The notes under the pieces: generated by a model
What the model was told of the DNA's origin: nothing
Seen by the model: only the letters and a program-made list of their open reading frames with translations
Databases searched by the model: none
Position numbers and translations under genes: made by a program
From: Enchytraeus crypticus
Lineage: Eukaryota; Annelida; Clitellata; Enchytraeida; Enchytraeidae
Length of the DNA: 64,000 nt
Assembly (NCBI GenBank): GCA_905160935.1
Contig: CAJHZI010000444.1
Span: 560,001-624,000 of the forward strand
Direction of reading: 5' to 3'
In this document: positions 13,315 to 22,049 of the stretch, piece by piece
How positions within the stretch are numbered: position 1 is the stretch's first letter
Layout of the letters: the number at the start of each line of letters is the position of its first letter

Positions 13315-16300
13315 TAAATTATTTATTATATTTATTTTATATTATTTGTATATTTATTTTTAAATTTGTATATTTATTTTTATTTATTTATATGTATTTA
13401 TATGTATTTTTTATATATATTTTCTCAACGTTTCAGATTCAGGCTCAACGCTGTCTATAGATCAGGTGCTGATGGAGCATTCGGGCATGTATCAGTGTGT
13501 AGCTAGGAGCTCGCTAGGTGTCGCTCAGGCTGCGGCAAGTCTTATTGTGCTAAACATGATTAATCAGTCAGCAGAACAACTGAAAGAGGAGCGAATGCTT
13601 AATAGCGCCCCCTACGGTATTATTTGATTCAATTTAGAAATAATATCTAACATATCCTATCAATTGACAATATAATATCTTATCAATTGACAGTTGAGTA
13701 ATTTCTTTCAACTTTTTCCTCATTAGAATATCAATGTATTATATAAATAAAAAATAATTTTATAGACTTAAGTAATAATGCGGACTTTAAAATGACTTTT
13801 AAATGGATTTTGAAGTTTATTGGTTTAAACATAACATTACACATTAACAACAACAACAACAACAACAACAATTAGAGTGCTATAGTCATCAATGACAACA
13901 TGGAGCACTATTGAGACAAAATCAAGCCAGCGAGCAAAAAGAAGGTCCAAAAACGGTGCAAATTACAAAAACCAGAAAATCAGTCCAAAGTTCATTATTT
14001 ATGAACTGATACCTGTCATATTGTATTGTAAGTCCACTGCGTATTTAACCATTTACGGTGTCCAACTTAGTAAAATTTACTTAATTATTTAATTATGCAA
14101 ATATGGATTTTTAAAATGTAAGCAAATTATTCAGTAAAAAATAATTTTTATAATTTCGGAAAATGAGTTTTTACTTAATTTTTATTAAAGTAAAAGATGT
14201 TATTCACCAGATGGGGCCGGTGAGAGAGGAATGCGGCTGGGAGCTGAGGAGTATTTAAAGAGTCGACAGGCGGCCAGACCAAGTCTCCCTAGCTCTCCAC
14301 CTCACTTCCTCCTGGAAAGCGAGGCTAATCAGAGGATCTGGAGGAAGAGAAATCCCACTTTCAGACGTCCTCAAGGATCAAGTGCGCTTAACTCAAGATC
14401 AGAAGCTTCGAGGCCTTCAACGTCCGGTAGAAAAAATCAGGCTTCTAGATCAAATAGAAAGAAAACAAAGCTACTGCCTAAAGGTTGGTTTATAATTTAT
14501 TTACTTTTTTATTAGTAATATTAATAATAACCTCCGACAATTTATATAGCGGTGTCATGGCCAGTCTCCAAATAAAAGTAAAATCTCGGCCGTTCACCTC
14601 ACCGGCCTAATGCTTAAAGAATTCTATAGATCGCAATAAAGTGATAGATATCATTACATATGACAATTACACTGTTATATATGATTGTTTAATGTATATT
14701 TCTGTGTTGTTGTTGATGTTGACAGCGGAGCAACCCTCTAAGCTAAGTGATTACACTGTTCATCATCATCATCATCTTCTCTTGAATCCCAATTTAACTA
14801 GGGTCGGGACTGTCTCAAATCTTCTCTGTCCTACATCATATCATCAGCCAATCCCCTATTTGAGACTTTTCCGTTCGTTTAAATTTTTGTATAAGTGATT
14901 ATATTGTTATGTGTTTGTTTAACGTATATTTCTGTGTTGTTGTTGTTGTTGACAGAGGAGCAACCCTCCAAGCTAAACGTAGTCCTGTTGTCGAATAGCT
15001 CGGTGAGGATTGAGTGGAAGAGAAGGAAGAGACTGAATGGATTGAGAATCCTGTTTGTGAAGCTTCAGTACCGGAGCTTGAGTGGACATGGAAAGGAAGT
15101 CTGGACCACTGTCGACGAGGACATTTCTTCTTCAGCTAAATCTTATGTGCTGTCCGGTCTGATACCTGGTGAGTAGTGTGGAAAGGGCTTAATTGATTGT
15201 GTGATTAATTGATCGATTGATTTATTCAATCATTCATTCAGTTGTTCATTTATTTATTGATTCAATCATTCATTCGTATTTATTCATTTATTCATTTCTC
15301 GATCTATTACGTTTCAAACAGTTCTTAACTTTTAAGCTTATTCTTGGATATACTATAAAGTAACTTACACAGTACTGATTTATTGGCAGGCAGACAGTTT
15401 ATACCAGTTTAAACTGCTTTAAGTCTACAATAACTGACCGATTGACTCGCAGGCAGTTTATACCAGTTTAGACTGGTTCACGTCTACTCTAACGGACTGA
15501 TTGGTTGACTCGCAGGCGGTTTATACCAGTTTAGACTGGTCCACCTCTACTCTAACAACGACAACAAGCACGGGCCTAAGACCAGCCTGAGACTGCCTGT
15601 CACTGACAGGAGAGCTCGAGTGGCGCCCTCTGCCCCGGTCATCGTTAGGGCTAAGGCCGTGGCTAATGGGTCCATTGCGATAGCGTGGCAGGTCTGTGGT
15701 ACAATACAATATACAATACAATATAAAATACAATATACAACAATGCAATAAACAATACAATATACAGTGTACTATATACAGTGTACAATATACAGAGTAC
15801 ACTATATGTAGTGTACAATATAAGATACAATACAATATACTTGTACAATACAATATACAATATACATGTAATATACAATACAATAACGTAAGATAGAGGA
15901 GATGAGTAGAGGCGTAATATACCATGGACCTGCCAGTAGGCAGTGCACTAAGAGAGAGAGATACAATACAATATACAATACAATATATGATACAATATAC
16001 AATATATAATACATAGAATAATGAAGTAAAAATAAATAATAGTAATACAATAAATCAATAGCTATCATACAGTGTAATTTTATTGAGTTTCAATACGATA
16101 GGACAAAATTGTATGGTGTATATTTGAATTATATTGTGTTTCACAAAAAAATTAAAATACAATTCACATTGTATATTGTAATCGTTTGGGTTAGAATACA
16201 ATTTACGTTCCATATCACTTAACTTTTAACCATTTTTCTATCCCTGTATTCTCTATATTCAGATACTATAAATCACCCAACTTATCAACTTACCTATAAT

Positions 16301-16625
16301 TTACTCTCTCTTCTAAACGTGTTAAACATTGCTTCTATACCACAGTACATTCAGGAAAACAGAGTTACCATCGACGGTTTCATAGTCTACTACCAGCGTT
16401 ACCAAAATCAGGACTCATCTACCGGCGTCCACGACAACATCGAGTGTGGACGGAGGGGCGGCTCGGAGGACCTACGGATGGTTGTGTCCAATGAGAGGAC
16501 GAGGGACCTGGTGCTGCCCGGGCTTGCCCCTGACACTGAGTACAGCATCTGCATGCTCTGCTTCAGTGGCAATAGTCATAGTCAACTCAGCATTCCTGTA
16601 GTGGTGCGCACACTGCCTGGTCTGT

Positions 16626-16664
<39 letters not shown>

Positions 16665-19600
16665 CATTTAGTCAGCTCAGCAACAGTGTCGTGCAGCGTA
16701 CACTGTCTGGTCTCTAATCAATCAATCAATCAGTCCTTCAGTTAAGCGTTTAGTCAGTCGGTCAATCAATCAGTCGTTCAGTTAATCCTTTAGTCACTCG
16801 GTCAGTCAATCAATCAATTATTCCCTTATTCGTTTAATCAGTCAGTTAGCCAATTAGTCCTGCAGTTAATCATTGAGTCAGTCAATCAGTCAATCGACCA
16901 AATAATCCTTTAATCGTTTAATCAGTCAGTCAATCAATGATTCCTTCAGTTAATCGTTTAGTCAGTCAGTCAATCAATCAATCAATTAATCCTTACATTT
17001 AATAATATCAAATGTTATCTGATATTATTTCATGTTATTAGCCATCTAATGCTATCTGATGTTTTTTATTGTTATCTGACATTATCTAATGCTATATGAC
17101 ATTATCTAATGTTATATGACATTATCTAATGTTATTTGACATTATCTAATATTATCTGACGTTTTCTAATATTATCTGACACTATTTAATATTATCTAAC
17201 ATTAACTAATGTTACCTCACATAATTTAGGTACATTTCTCGAATCCTCCACCCATTCCGAGTCCATTTTACTTCGACAAAGAACGCACTCGTCTCAGTGG
17301 ACCCGGGGGTCAACCCCTGCCACAGATTTGGGGTTGATTTATAAGGCCAGTCGGGTGCGGCAAGCCGATGAGACCCTCTACATGATTCTAGGGATAGTTT
17401 TGGGTGTGCTGGTGGTGTTGCTCATACTGGGGGGTCTGGGGTGCTACTGCAGCCAGAAACATCAGGCAGACAGCTATGGTATTAATTACTGAATCTTACA
17501 TTTATTTTATATGCCACTTAAGATTTCATAACTTCCCCGTGTTGTGTCCGGGTTGTTTGAAGAATTGACCAACCGGTGATTGCACGTGTCGTAGTAGGCG
17601 ACTAAAGCACTAAGATCCACACCAACGTCAGAAAGGGCATTCGGTTGGTGAGCGCCTAGGCTCCAGAAATTGCTATAATAATTTAAACGAATGGAAAAGT
17701 CTCAAATAAGGGATTGACTGATGAATGATATGATGTAGAACAGAGAGGATTTGAGACAGTCTATTCGTTTCCCGACCCTAGTTAAACTGAGATTCAAGGT
17801 AAGGTGATGATAATGATGAAAATTTTACAACATTCGCCTATTTTATTGGTAGTGTTTTACTCCTAATGTTTAATCAAAATTCTTTTATGGTTGCTTTTAT
17901 TAAAATTCTGCGTTAATTATGTGATGTTAGTACTGTTTGATGCCTTTTATATCATTACGTGAAGGAGAAACAGACATTAACTTTATATTTTTAATTTGTT
18001 ATATTTTCCCCGTGTTGTGCTCGGGTGTGGTTGGACCACTGCAGAATTGGGCAACCGCAAACAATCTGCCGCGTGTACGTAAGAGACGACTGAAGGCAAG
18101 AGCTGAGGATGGCAAGAGGGGACCCACCTCACCATGAAATATTTTCCCCCAGGATTAAATGGTAATTAATCCACCTAACTGAGGAAGGCAACGGGAAACC
18201 ACCTCAGAAGCCATATTTTTCTCAAGCTATAGGCTACATAAGGTATGGGTAAGGTATAGACTTTTGTGAAGGGATTAACTTGTTGATCTAAGGAGTACTC
18301 TTATGGTGCGAGAAAACAGACTTTGAGTATGAATATGTACCTTGAACCTGCCACTTGGCAGTGCACATGCACTGAAGAGAAGAGATATGTTGCTAATTTT
18401 TATATTTTGCAGTTGAGCGCCACAATTGTAAGAAGCCTGCAGTAAATTCAATTTTGGTTGCTTCTATAAAAAATTATGTGATAATTATGTTAGAACGGTT
18501 TGGTGCCTTTTATATCATTACGTGAGGGAGAAGCAGACATTAACTGTATCTTTTTATTTTTTATATTTTGCTAATTTTTATACATTTTTCAGTTGAGCGC
18601 CACTATTGTAAGAAGCCTGCTAGTGGAAGCAGCTTCTCTTCCGATATGAACATGTTAGCCTCTCAGAGGCTGAATAAAGAGGATCTCAAGTGGTTGCCCT
18701 CACCTTTCCGAGTGGATTCCAGCATGAACCGGTTTATAGATCAAATTGGTAACGTTGAAGATTTACAAGGCTTCGCCAACACTGGAACTGAAAGAGTGAG
18801 TGATAATTACCTTCATGATACGCATCTAAGTGTTATGTTGCTCGTCGTTTGATAAATAAGTGACGCTATAACCCATCTATTTAAGCGTGTAGTATAACAA
18901 CTTCACTTTTAATAGGTGTTTTTCTTGAACATTTATAAGAGATATTATAGTTGTATATTATGATATAAATATATTATTATATAATGTATATTGTGAGAAA
19001 TATATTATATTATCTTCACATTCAACGTTACTGTGCCATTTAGCATAGAGCGGCGCTTTATTATAATCTTTTATTCGCCAATTCTTGGCAGAAAACACGC
19101 ACAGATACAATTACATTGCAAAACGTGACACAACAGAATACATATAAAAAAGTGCACATAAAAGTTTAACAATTTCAATTTTTCACAAAATGTACAATAG
19201 TTAAAACAGAGCATTTTTAAAATAGCGCCAGAATTTATAACGAATACTCGACAAAGAATATAAACAAAGATACTTATCAACATTATTATTATAAAATGTT
19301 TAACGTGTTTTATGTTACAGACCTCTCTTAGCTCAAGCGTAGCATCTCATAATTCTGCTCAAAGTCATGCAAAGTCTCTCTTTCATCAAAACGGTAATTT
19401 AAATAATTTAATAATTACTTACTTTTAATTATTTGTAGTTATTTTCCTTTTTTATAATTACTTAAGTAATTTAAAAGAAACCTCAAGTTAGTAAAGCTAA
19501 AATAGCCAATGTTGACGTCCTCTCGAAAGCGATGTCAGTGACGGGCGAGCCCAGGATTTGAACCCCGCACATACTGATCCGCGGTCGAATACAGTACCAA

Positions 19601-22049
19601 CATTGCCATTTGCTCCCGTCAATAGTAGAGGCCACATTAAAGTTTTGGTAAGGTCTTTGATAGGATCAACTTGTACAGCTAGACTGACTTTACTCTCAAA
19701 TATACTGGACTTACTGGAAGTGTTAGAATGTCGAGGGCTCTACTCCACACTTCCAATTTCGTTTTTTTATAAATGCCTAAAATATGAGAAAGCCCTTATA
19801 AAGTTCGGTTCAATGTACTCTAAAATATCAATTTCACCATTGAGGAATTCCTTCTTATTGACTGTTAATACTTGCAGATACTTCTGTCAATACTACTGTC
19901 AATACTACTGCAAATTCTACTCATTACTACTGTCAATACTACTGTCAATTCTACTGTCATTACTACTGTCAATTCTACTGTCAATACTACTGTCAATACT
20001 TGCAGATACTACTGTCAATACTACTGTCAATATGCTGTCAATACTACTGTCAATACTTGCAGATACTACTGTCAATACTACTGTCAATACTACTGTCAAT
20101 ACTACTGTCAGTACTGCTGTCAATACTACTGTCAATACTTGCAGATACTACTGTCAATACTACTGTCAATACTACTGTCAATACTACTGTCAATACTACT
20201 GTCAATACTGTTGTCAATACTACTGTCAATACTTGCAGATTCCACTGTCACTACTACTGTCAATACTTGTAGATACCACTGTTAATACTACTGTCAATAC
20301 TTTCAGATACCACTGTCAATACTACTGTCAATACTTTCAGATACTGCTGTCAATACTACTGTCAATACTTTCAGATACCACTGTCAATACTACTGTTAAT
20401 ACTTTCAGATATCTTTACAAGAAGACTCTTCCCTTGCGATGATGTCTTAGACAGAGAACATGACAGTGATGATCATCATCATCCTCATCATCATCCTCAT
20501 CATCATCATCCTCATCATCATCATCCTCATCATCATCATCAATCCTCTCACTCCTCGGACAGCATCAGTTACGTCTCTGACGTCAGAAGTGCCACGCCCA
20601 CCTGTCCTGAGAGCATGGCTGTCCCCGCTCAGTTTAAAACCTTTAGGGGTCTAGATCTGGAAAGGGAAGCTACTGCTTCCAGCAGTTCCAGTTCAACCAA
20701 AACATCTGCTGGATTGAATCCTTCCTTCAGGAAGACGTGTTCTGCTCAAGGGCCTGACTCTGGCAGCGGGGTTGGTCCCCGCGCTGATGGTGACTTAGGG
20801 ATTGGATTCGAAAGTGTCTCGGAGTCAAGCCTGGATGACTGTTTGAGGAAGAGTGGAGGCACTGATCACTCTGATGGTTTGTATTGTAGGTACTTGACCG
20901 AGGATCAGTATGTGCGGGGTTCATATCCTGGGCTCGTCCGTCACTGACATCGCTTTCGAGTGAGGACACTGACGTTAACATTAGCTATACCAGCTTTATT
21001 GTAAAGATATAATTAATCAGGATTTAATTATTCTTCCTGTAGGCTTAACAGTATAATGTTTGGGTGATTGTTTTCCTGATTATTTCATGATGCTGCCACT
21101 TAACTGAAAAATTGTTAAGTTCAGGAGCTGATCCTTCAGTCTAATAGCTGTATGACTGACAATATTAACGCAGCAGCATCAGTAGTCATTAGTAGTAATG
21201 ACTACTGATTAGTAATAATTAGAAGTAATTAGTAGTTAGTAGTAGTATTTACTACTAATTAGTAGTCGTTACTACTAATTAGTAGTCGTTACTACTAATT
21301 AGTAGTAACGACTACTAATTAGTAGTAACGACTACTAATTAGTAGTAACGACTACTAATTAGTAGTAACGATTACTAATTAGTAGTAACGACTACTAATT
21401 AGTAGCAACGACTACTAAATAGTAGTTATTACTACTAATATTACTACAGATATTGGAAACTAGTAGAGAATAATGATAGGTTCCAAAATACGTAAAACGT
21501 TGTTGGATACTGCTTAAAATTAAAGTCATAGTTAATTCGAACGAATGATTCTGAAATTCATTTTAACAATAATAGTAGAAGCATATCTCGAAAAACAATT
21601 TTTAGTACAATAGTCATTAAGAATAATGACTATTGTACTAAAAAAGTTTTAATTGTTCTAATCAATGACATAAATAACGTTGTTAGTGCAACTTAGGTAT
21701 GTTGGATGATCCACTCATATGTGGACATGACGAGGAAAGCGTAAGACAGAGAAGCGTGGAGGCGTTATATACCATGGAACTGCCAGTAGGCAGTGAGAGA
21801 GAGTGCAACTTATCTATGGGCTAGATTTTCGAGATATGCTTCTACTATTAAATTCTCATTTCAGATTCTTCAGATGAGAAGGTCTTTGGTTCAAGTTTAA
21901 CTCATCCTCAGTCGAATCCTGTAGGACCATATCGCTGTCGTTCAAGAACAGAAACAAGCTCTATAGGAAAATCTGATCTGAGTCTCTCGGACGAAGACTT
22001 TTCACGATTACAGCCAATCACACGACAGTATTTATGCAGTACTTTATAG
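2235..22049 (+). CDS. Hedgehog co-receptor of the CDON/BOC/Ihog family (5' exon missing)
   Basis: A single-pass surface receptor; in other animals this family binds Hedgehog together with Patched. Exons: 2235-2705, 3204-3359, 4518-4664, 5060-5233, 10894-10989, 12075-12230, 13437-13616, 14211-14483, 14956-15168, 15516-15691, 16346-16619, 17230-17478, 18593-18795, 19321-19393, 20409-20876, 21865-22049, with matching phases (mostly phase 1), giving about 1,163 residues. From the first full codon: four Ig domains (1-156, 157-257, 258-347, 348-445), each with its Cys pair (for example YHCVAYN, YHCSATN, YICEDD, YQCVARS); a basic Ser/Arg-rich linker (460-550); two FN3 domains (551-771) with the family hallmark YSNNDNKHGPKT and the IDGFIVYY segment; a membrane helix (821-844, LYMILGIVLGVLVVLLIL); and a cytoplasmic tail with a His-rich run at 968-989. 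Four Ig plus two FN3 matches Ihog/Boi, whereas CDON/BOC have three FN3. Oddities: Ig1 is enlarged by a 45-bp tandem repeat, and several exon borders are duplicated. The signal peptide was not found. Confidence 0.88.
2444..2623 (+). repeat. coding minisatellite in Ig domain 1, four 45-bp units
   Basis: Four consecutive 15-codon units (starts 2444, 2489, 2534, 2579) encode variants of DENGIKISGGMNLAE inside the first Ig exon, just before the F-strand Cys (VYHC). The unit is in frame and stop-free. It adds acidic repeats between the C and F strands of the domain. Confidence 0.9.
2881..2955 (-). mobile_element. tRNA-derived SINE, family A (fragment)
   Basis: The inverted 3' part of the family-A consensus (AGCTTTACCAGC end, then TCGAGTGAGGAAACTGACG) lies in the intron after the first Ig exon; the B-box half is damaged. 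Confidence 0.65.
3085..3176. repeat. 33-bp tandem repeat, three copies, intronic
   Basis: Three near-identical copies of a unit containing TGTATAGCAAATGCTAATC sit just upstream of the receptor exon at 3204. They do not reach the acceptor site itself. Confidence 0.85.
3735..3955 (+). mobile_element. tRNA-derived SINE, family B
   Basis: It contains an A-box-like TGGCGTAGGGGTAACGT and a B-box GTGGGTTCGAAACCC, followed by a conserved tail (GAGAGTAAAATCTCGGACAT, then AGTGATAGATATCAACATAG). Other copies: 8600-8825 (-), 43145-43375 (+), 44480-44690 (-), 52120-52350 (-), 60590-60825 (+), and fragments at 14565-14665, 28683-28845, 40393-40500 and 46003-46080. Confidence 0.75.
5608..5752. repeat. array of six X-box-like palindromes
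   Basis: GTTGCTAAGCAAC (one copy is GTTGCTAGCAAC) begins at 5617, 5641, 5664, 5688, 5712 and 5736, so spacing is 23-24 bases. Spacers read (C/T/G)TA(T/C)GATATAT. Each core is a perfect inverted repeat matching the RFX X-box pattern of two half-sites with a short gap. Whether it is bound is unknown. Confidence 0.75.
5880..5980. repeat. minisatellite of 18- to 19-bp units
   Basis: TTTCCATGGTACTCTG-type units repeat about five times in the intron. Confidence 0.7.
6180..6345 (-). mobile_element. dispersed repeat family D
   Basis: Inverted copy of a repeat whose forward form begins with a CAT run, then CAGTTTAACCAGGGTCGGGA, and later TTTGAGACTTTTCC. Other copies: 14757-14894 (+), 17545-17835 (-), 41908-42160 (+), 59528-59795 (+). 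No coding potential or terminal repeats were seen; class unknown. Confidence 0.7.
6810..6875. repeat. (TA)n microsatellite
   Basis: Uninterrupted alternating AT. Confidence 0.95.
8600..8825 (-). mobile_element. tRNA-derived SINE, family B
   Basis: Inverted, nearly full-length copy including the B-box (GATTCGAACCC on the + strand) and the GTGATAGATATCAAC tail. An (ATT)n run at 8860-8925 follows. Confidence 0.75.
8856..8925. repeat. (ATT)n microsatellite
   Basis: Uninterrupted TTA repeats. Confidence 0.95.
9100..9260. repeat. GTTATCACT-type minisatellite
   Basis: About a dozen imperfect copies of (A)GAGTTATCACTAG with single-base changes. Confidence 0.8.
9440..9690. repeat. CATATG-rich palindromic minisatellite
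   Basis: Repeats of CATATGTGCT and its complement AGCACATATG alternate, so the array changes orientation near 9530. It is rich in the self-complementary hexamer CATATG. Confidence 0.8.
10145..10893. repeat. 38- to 40-bp minisatellite abutting a receptor splice acceptor
   Basis: About 18 units of the form TGTACTAGATTGTACTGTAA followed by CGTGTTGTAGCTGTACTGCA. Each unit carries a TTGTAG or TTGCAG resembling the true acceptor TTGCAG|GTGTACTACAG at 10894. The last unit runs into the exon, so the exon's first bases are part of the repeat. Confidence 0.85.
11010..11565. repeat. CAA-rich minisatellite after the Ig3 exon
   Basis: It begins about 20 bases after the donor at 10989 as CAACAA repeats and becomes an 18- to 19-bp array of ACATAGTACAACAATAATA. 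The long open frames on the minus strand here are repeat artefacts (Tyr/Val/Leu/Cys only). Confidence 0.85.
11775..11935. repeat. compound (TA)n(CA)n(TA)n microsatellite
   Basis: Alternating AT, then a pure CA block, then AT again. Confidence 0.95.
12301..12437 (+). mobile_element. tRNA-derived SINE, family A
   Basis: Near full-length: GGCTGGAGCCAGTGGCGATG start, tRNA-like A-box region, CTCGACCGCGGATCAGT-type stretch, B-box GGGTTCAAATCC, and end TTAGCTTTACCAGCTTTA. Twelve copies or fragments of this family occur in the window, in both orientations. Confidence 0.8.
13105..13247 (+). mobile_element. tRNA-derived SINE, family A
   Basis: Full-length copy with an altered B-box region (GGGTTCGATGTC). 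An (ATT)n tail-like microsatellite follows at 13255-13315. Confidence 0.8.
13255..13315. repeat. (ATT)n microsatellite
   Basis: Near-pure ATT repeats next to a SINE 3' end, perhaps grown from its tail. Confidence 0.9.
13857..14010 (-). mobile_element. dispersed repeat family C
   Basis: The forward consensus runs from TTTGGACTGATTTTCTGGAT through GACCTTCTTTTTGCTCGCCG to CTCTAATTGTTGTTATTA. Other copies: 28545-28680 (+), 43898-44045 (-), 45630-45768 (+), 58800-58932 (-), and diverged ones at 44855-44965 and 55770-55885 (-). Each ends in a simple AAC/TTG or ATT run, suggesting retroposition. Class unknown. Confidence 0.7.
14667..14955. repeat. duplicated intron end and exon head before FN3-1, split by repeat D
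   Basis: The acceptor of the exon at 14956 (GTTGACAG|AGGAGCAACCCTCC) has an earlier copy at 14725 (GTTGACAG|CGGAGCAACCCTCT). A family-D copy (14757-14894) has inserted in the second unit, flanked by AAGTGATTACACTGTT and AAGTGATTATATTGTT, which look like a 16-bp target-site duplication. Confidence 0.8.
15365..15515. repeat. 63-bp tandem duplication of a receptor splice acceptor
   Basis: Acceptor-like sites at 15389, 15452 and the used 15515 are each followed by exon-like sequence (TTATACCAGTTTAGACTGGT). The copy at 15453 has about 46 bases of exon homology and then runs into TGA. Confidence 0.85.
15690..16020. repeat. ACAATACAATATAC-type array containing an F fragment
   Basis: AT-rich short-unit repeats begin at the donor of the exon ending at 15691. 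A family-F tail fragment (15895-15955) lies inside. Confidence 0.8.
16625..17225. repeat. AATC tetranucleotide run and TTATCTGACA-type array
   Basis: (CAAT)n-like sequence with GTCA variants (16625-16990), then about a dozen TATCTGACATTATCTAATGT units, running into the acceptor at 17229. A degraded copy of the exon tail and donor at 16619 (ACACTGTCTGGTCTCTAATC) lies near 16690-16720. Confidence 0.75.
17545..17835 (-). mobile_element. dispersed repeat family D
   Basis: Inverted long copy, including the CACGTGTCGTAGTAGGCGAC region that is the far end of the forward form. Confidence 0.7.
17838..18592. repeat. duplicated intron end and exon head, interrupted by repeat E
   Basis: A unit of roughly 180-200 bp holding ATATCATTACGTGA and ending TTTTGCAG|TTGAGCGCCACAATTG (acceptor copy at 18412) is repeated before the used acceptor at 18592 (TTTTTCAG|TTGAGCGCCACTATTG). 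Repeat E (18006-18385) is inserted in the first copy. Confidence 0.8.
18006..18385 (+). mobile_element. dispersed repeat family E
   Basis: It starts CCCCGTGTTGTGCTCGGGTG and ends TTGAACCTGCCACTTGGCAG. Another long copy lies at 53017-53365 (+); partial copies lie at 48545-48790 (+), 61215-61345 (+) and 40225-40345 (-). No intact ORF; class unknown. Confidence 0.75.
19490..19615 (-). mobile_element. tRNA-derived SINE, family A
   Basis: Inverted copy with an intact B-box (GGATTTGAACCCC on the + strand). Confidence 0.75.
19865..20408. repeat. CTGTCAATACTA minisatellite reaching a receptor acceptor
   Basis: Twelve-base units (ACTGTCAATACT) are broken at intervals by TTGCAGATAC or TTTCAGATAC. The used acceptor TTTCAG|ATATC at 20409 is the last of these. 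The overlap with exon sequence is only a few bases. Confidence 0.85.
20466..20545 (+). repeat. coding CAT microsatellite (His-rich run)
   Basis: In the receptor frame the CAT/CCT repeat encodes runs of three or four His separated by Pro, in the cytoplasmic tail after an Asp-rich stretch. The same DNA would encode Ile/Leu in another frame. Confidence 0.85.
20888..21000 (+). mobile_element. tRNA-derived SINE, family A (5' truncated), at an exon donor
   Basis: SINE sequence starts about ten bases after the donor at 20876. Failure to splice would add 23 codons, mostly SINE-derived, up to a TGA at 20945-20947. Confidence 0.75.
21205..21440. repeat. self-complementary minisatellite, about 20-bp units
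   Basis: Units TAGTAGTAACGACTACTAAT repeat about ten times. Each is an inverted repeat (TAGTAGT/ACTACTA around AACG), so single strands can fold into serial hairpins. Confidence 0.85.
21700..21800 (+). mobile_element. family F retrotransposon tail fragment
   Basis: CCACTCATATGTGGACATGA to CTGCCAGTAGGCAGTGAGAG, as at 425-620, in the last receptor intron. Confidence 0.65.

Noticed and set aside
19558-20442. Continuous frame of nearly 300 residues upstream of the receptor exon at 20409
   Set aside because: It starts inside a SINE and consists mainly of minisatellite translation (QYYCQYYC); the spliced path is better supported by phase and by the flanking receptor exons.
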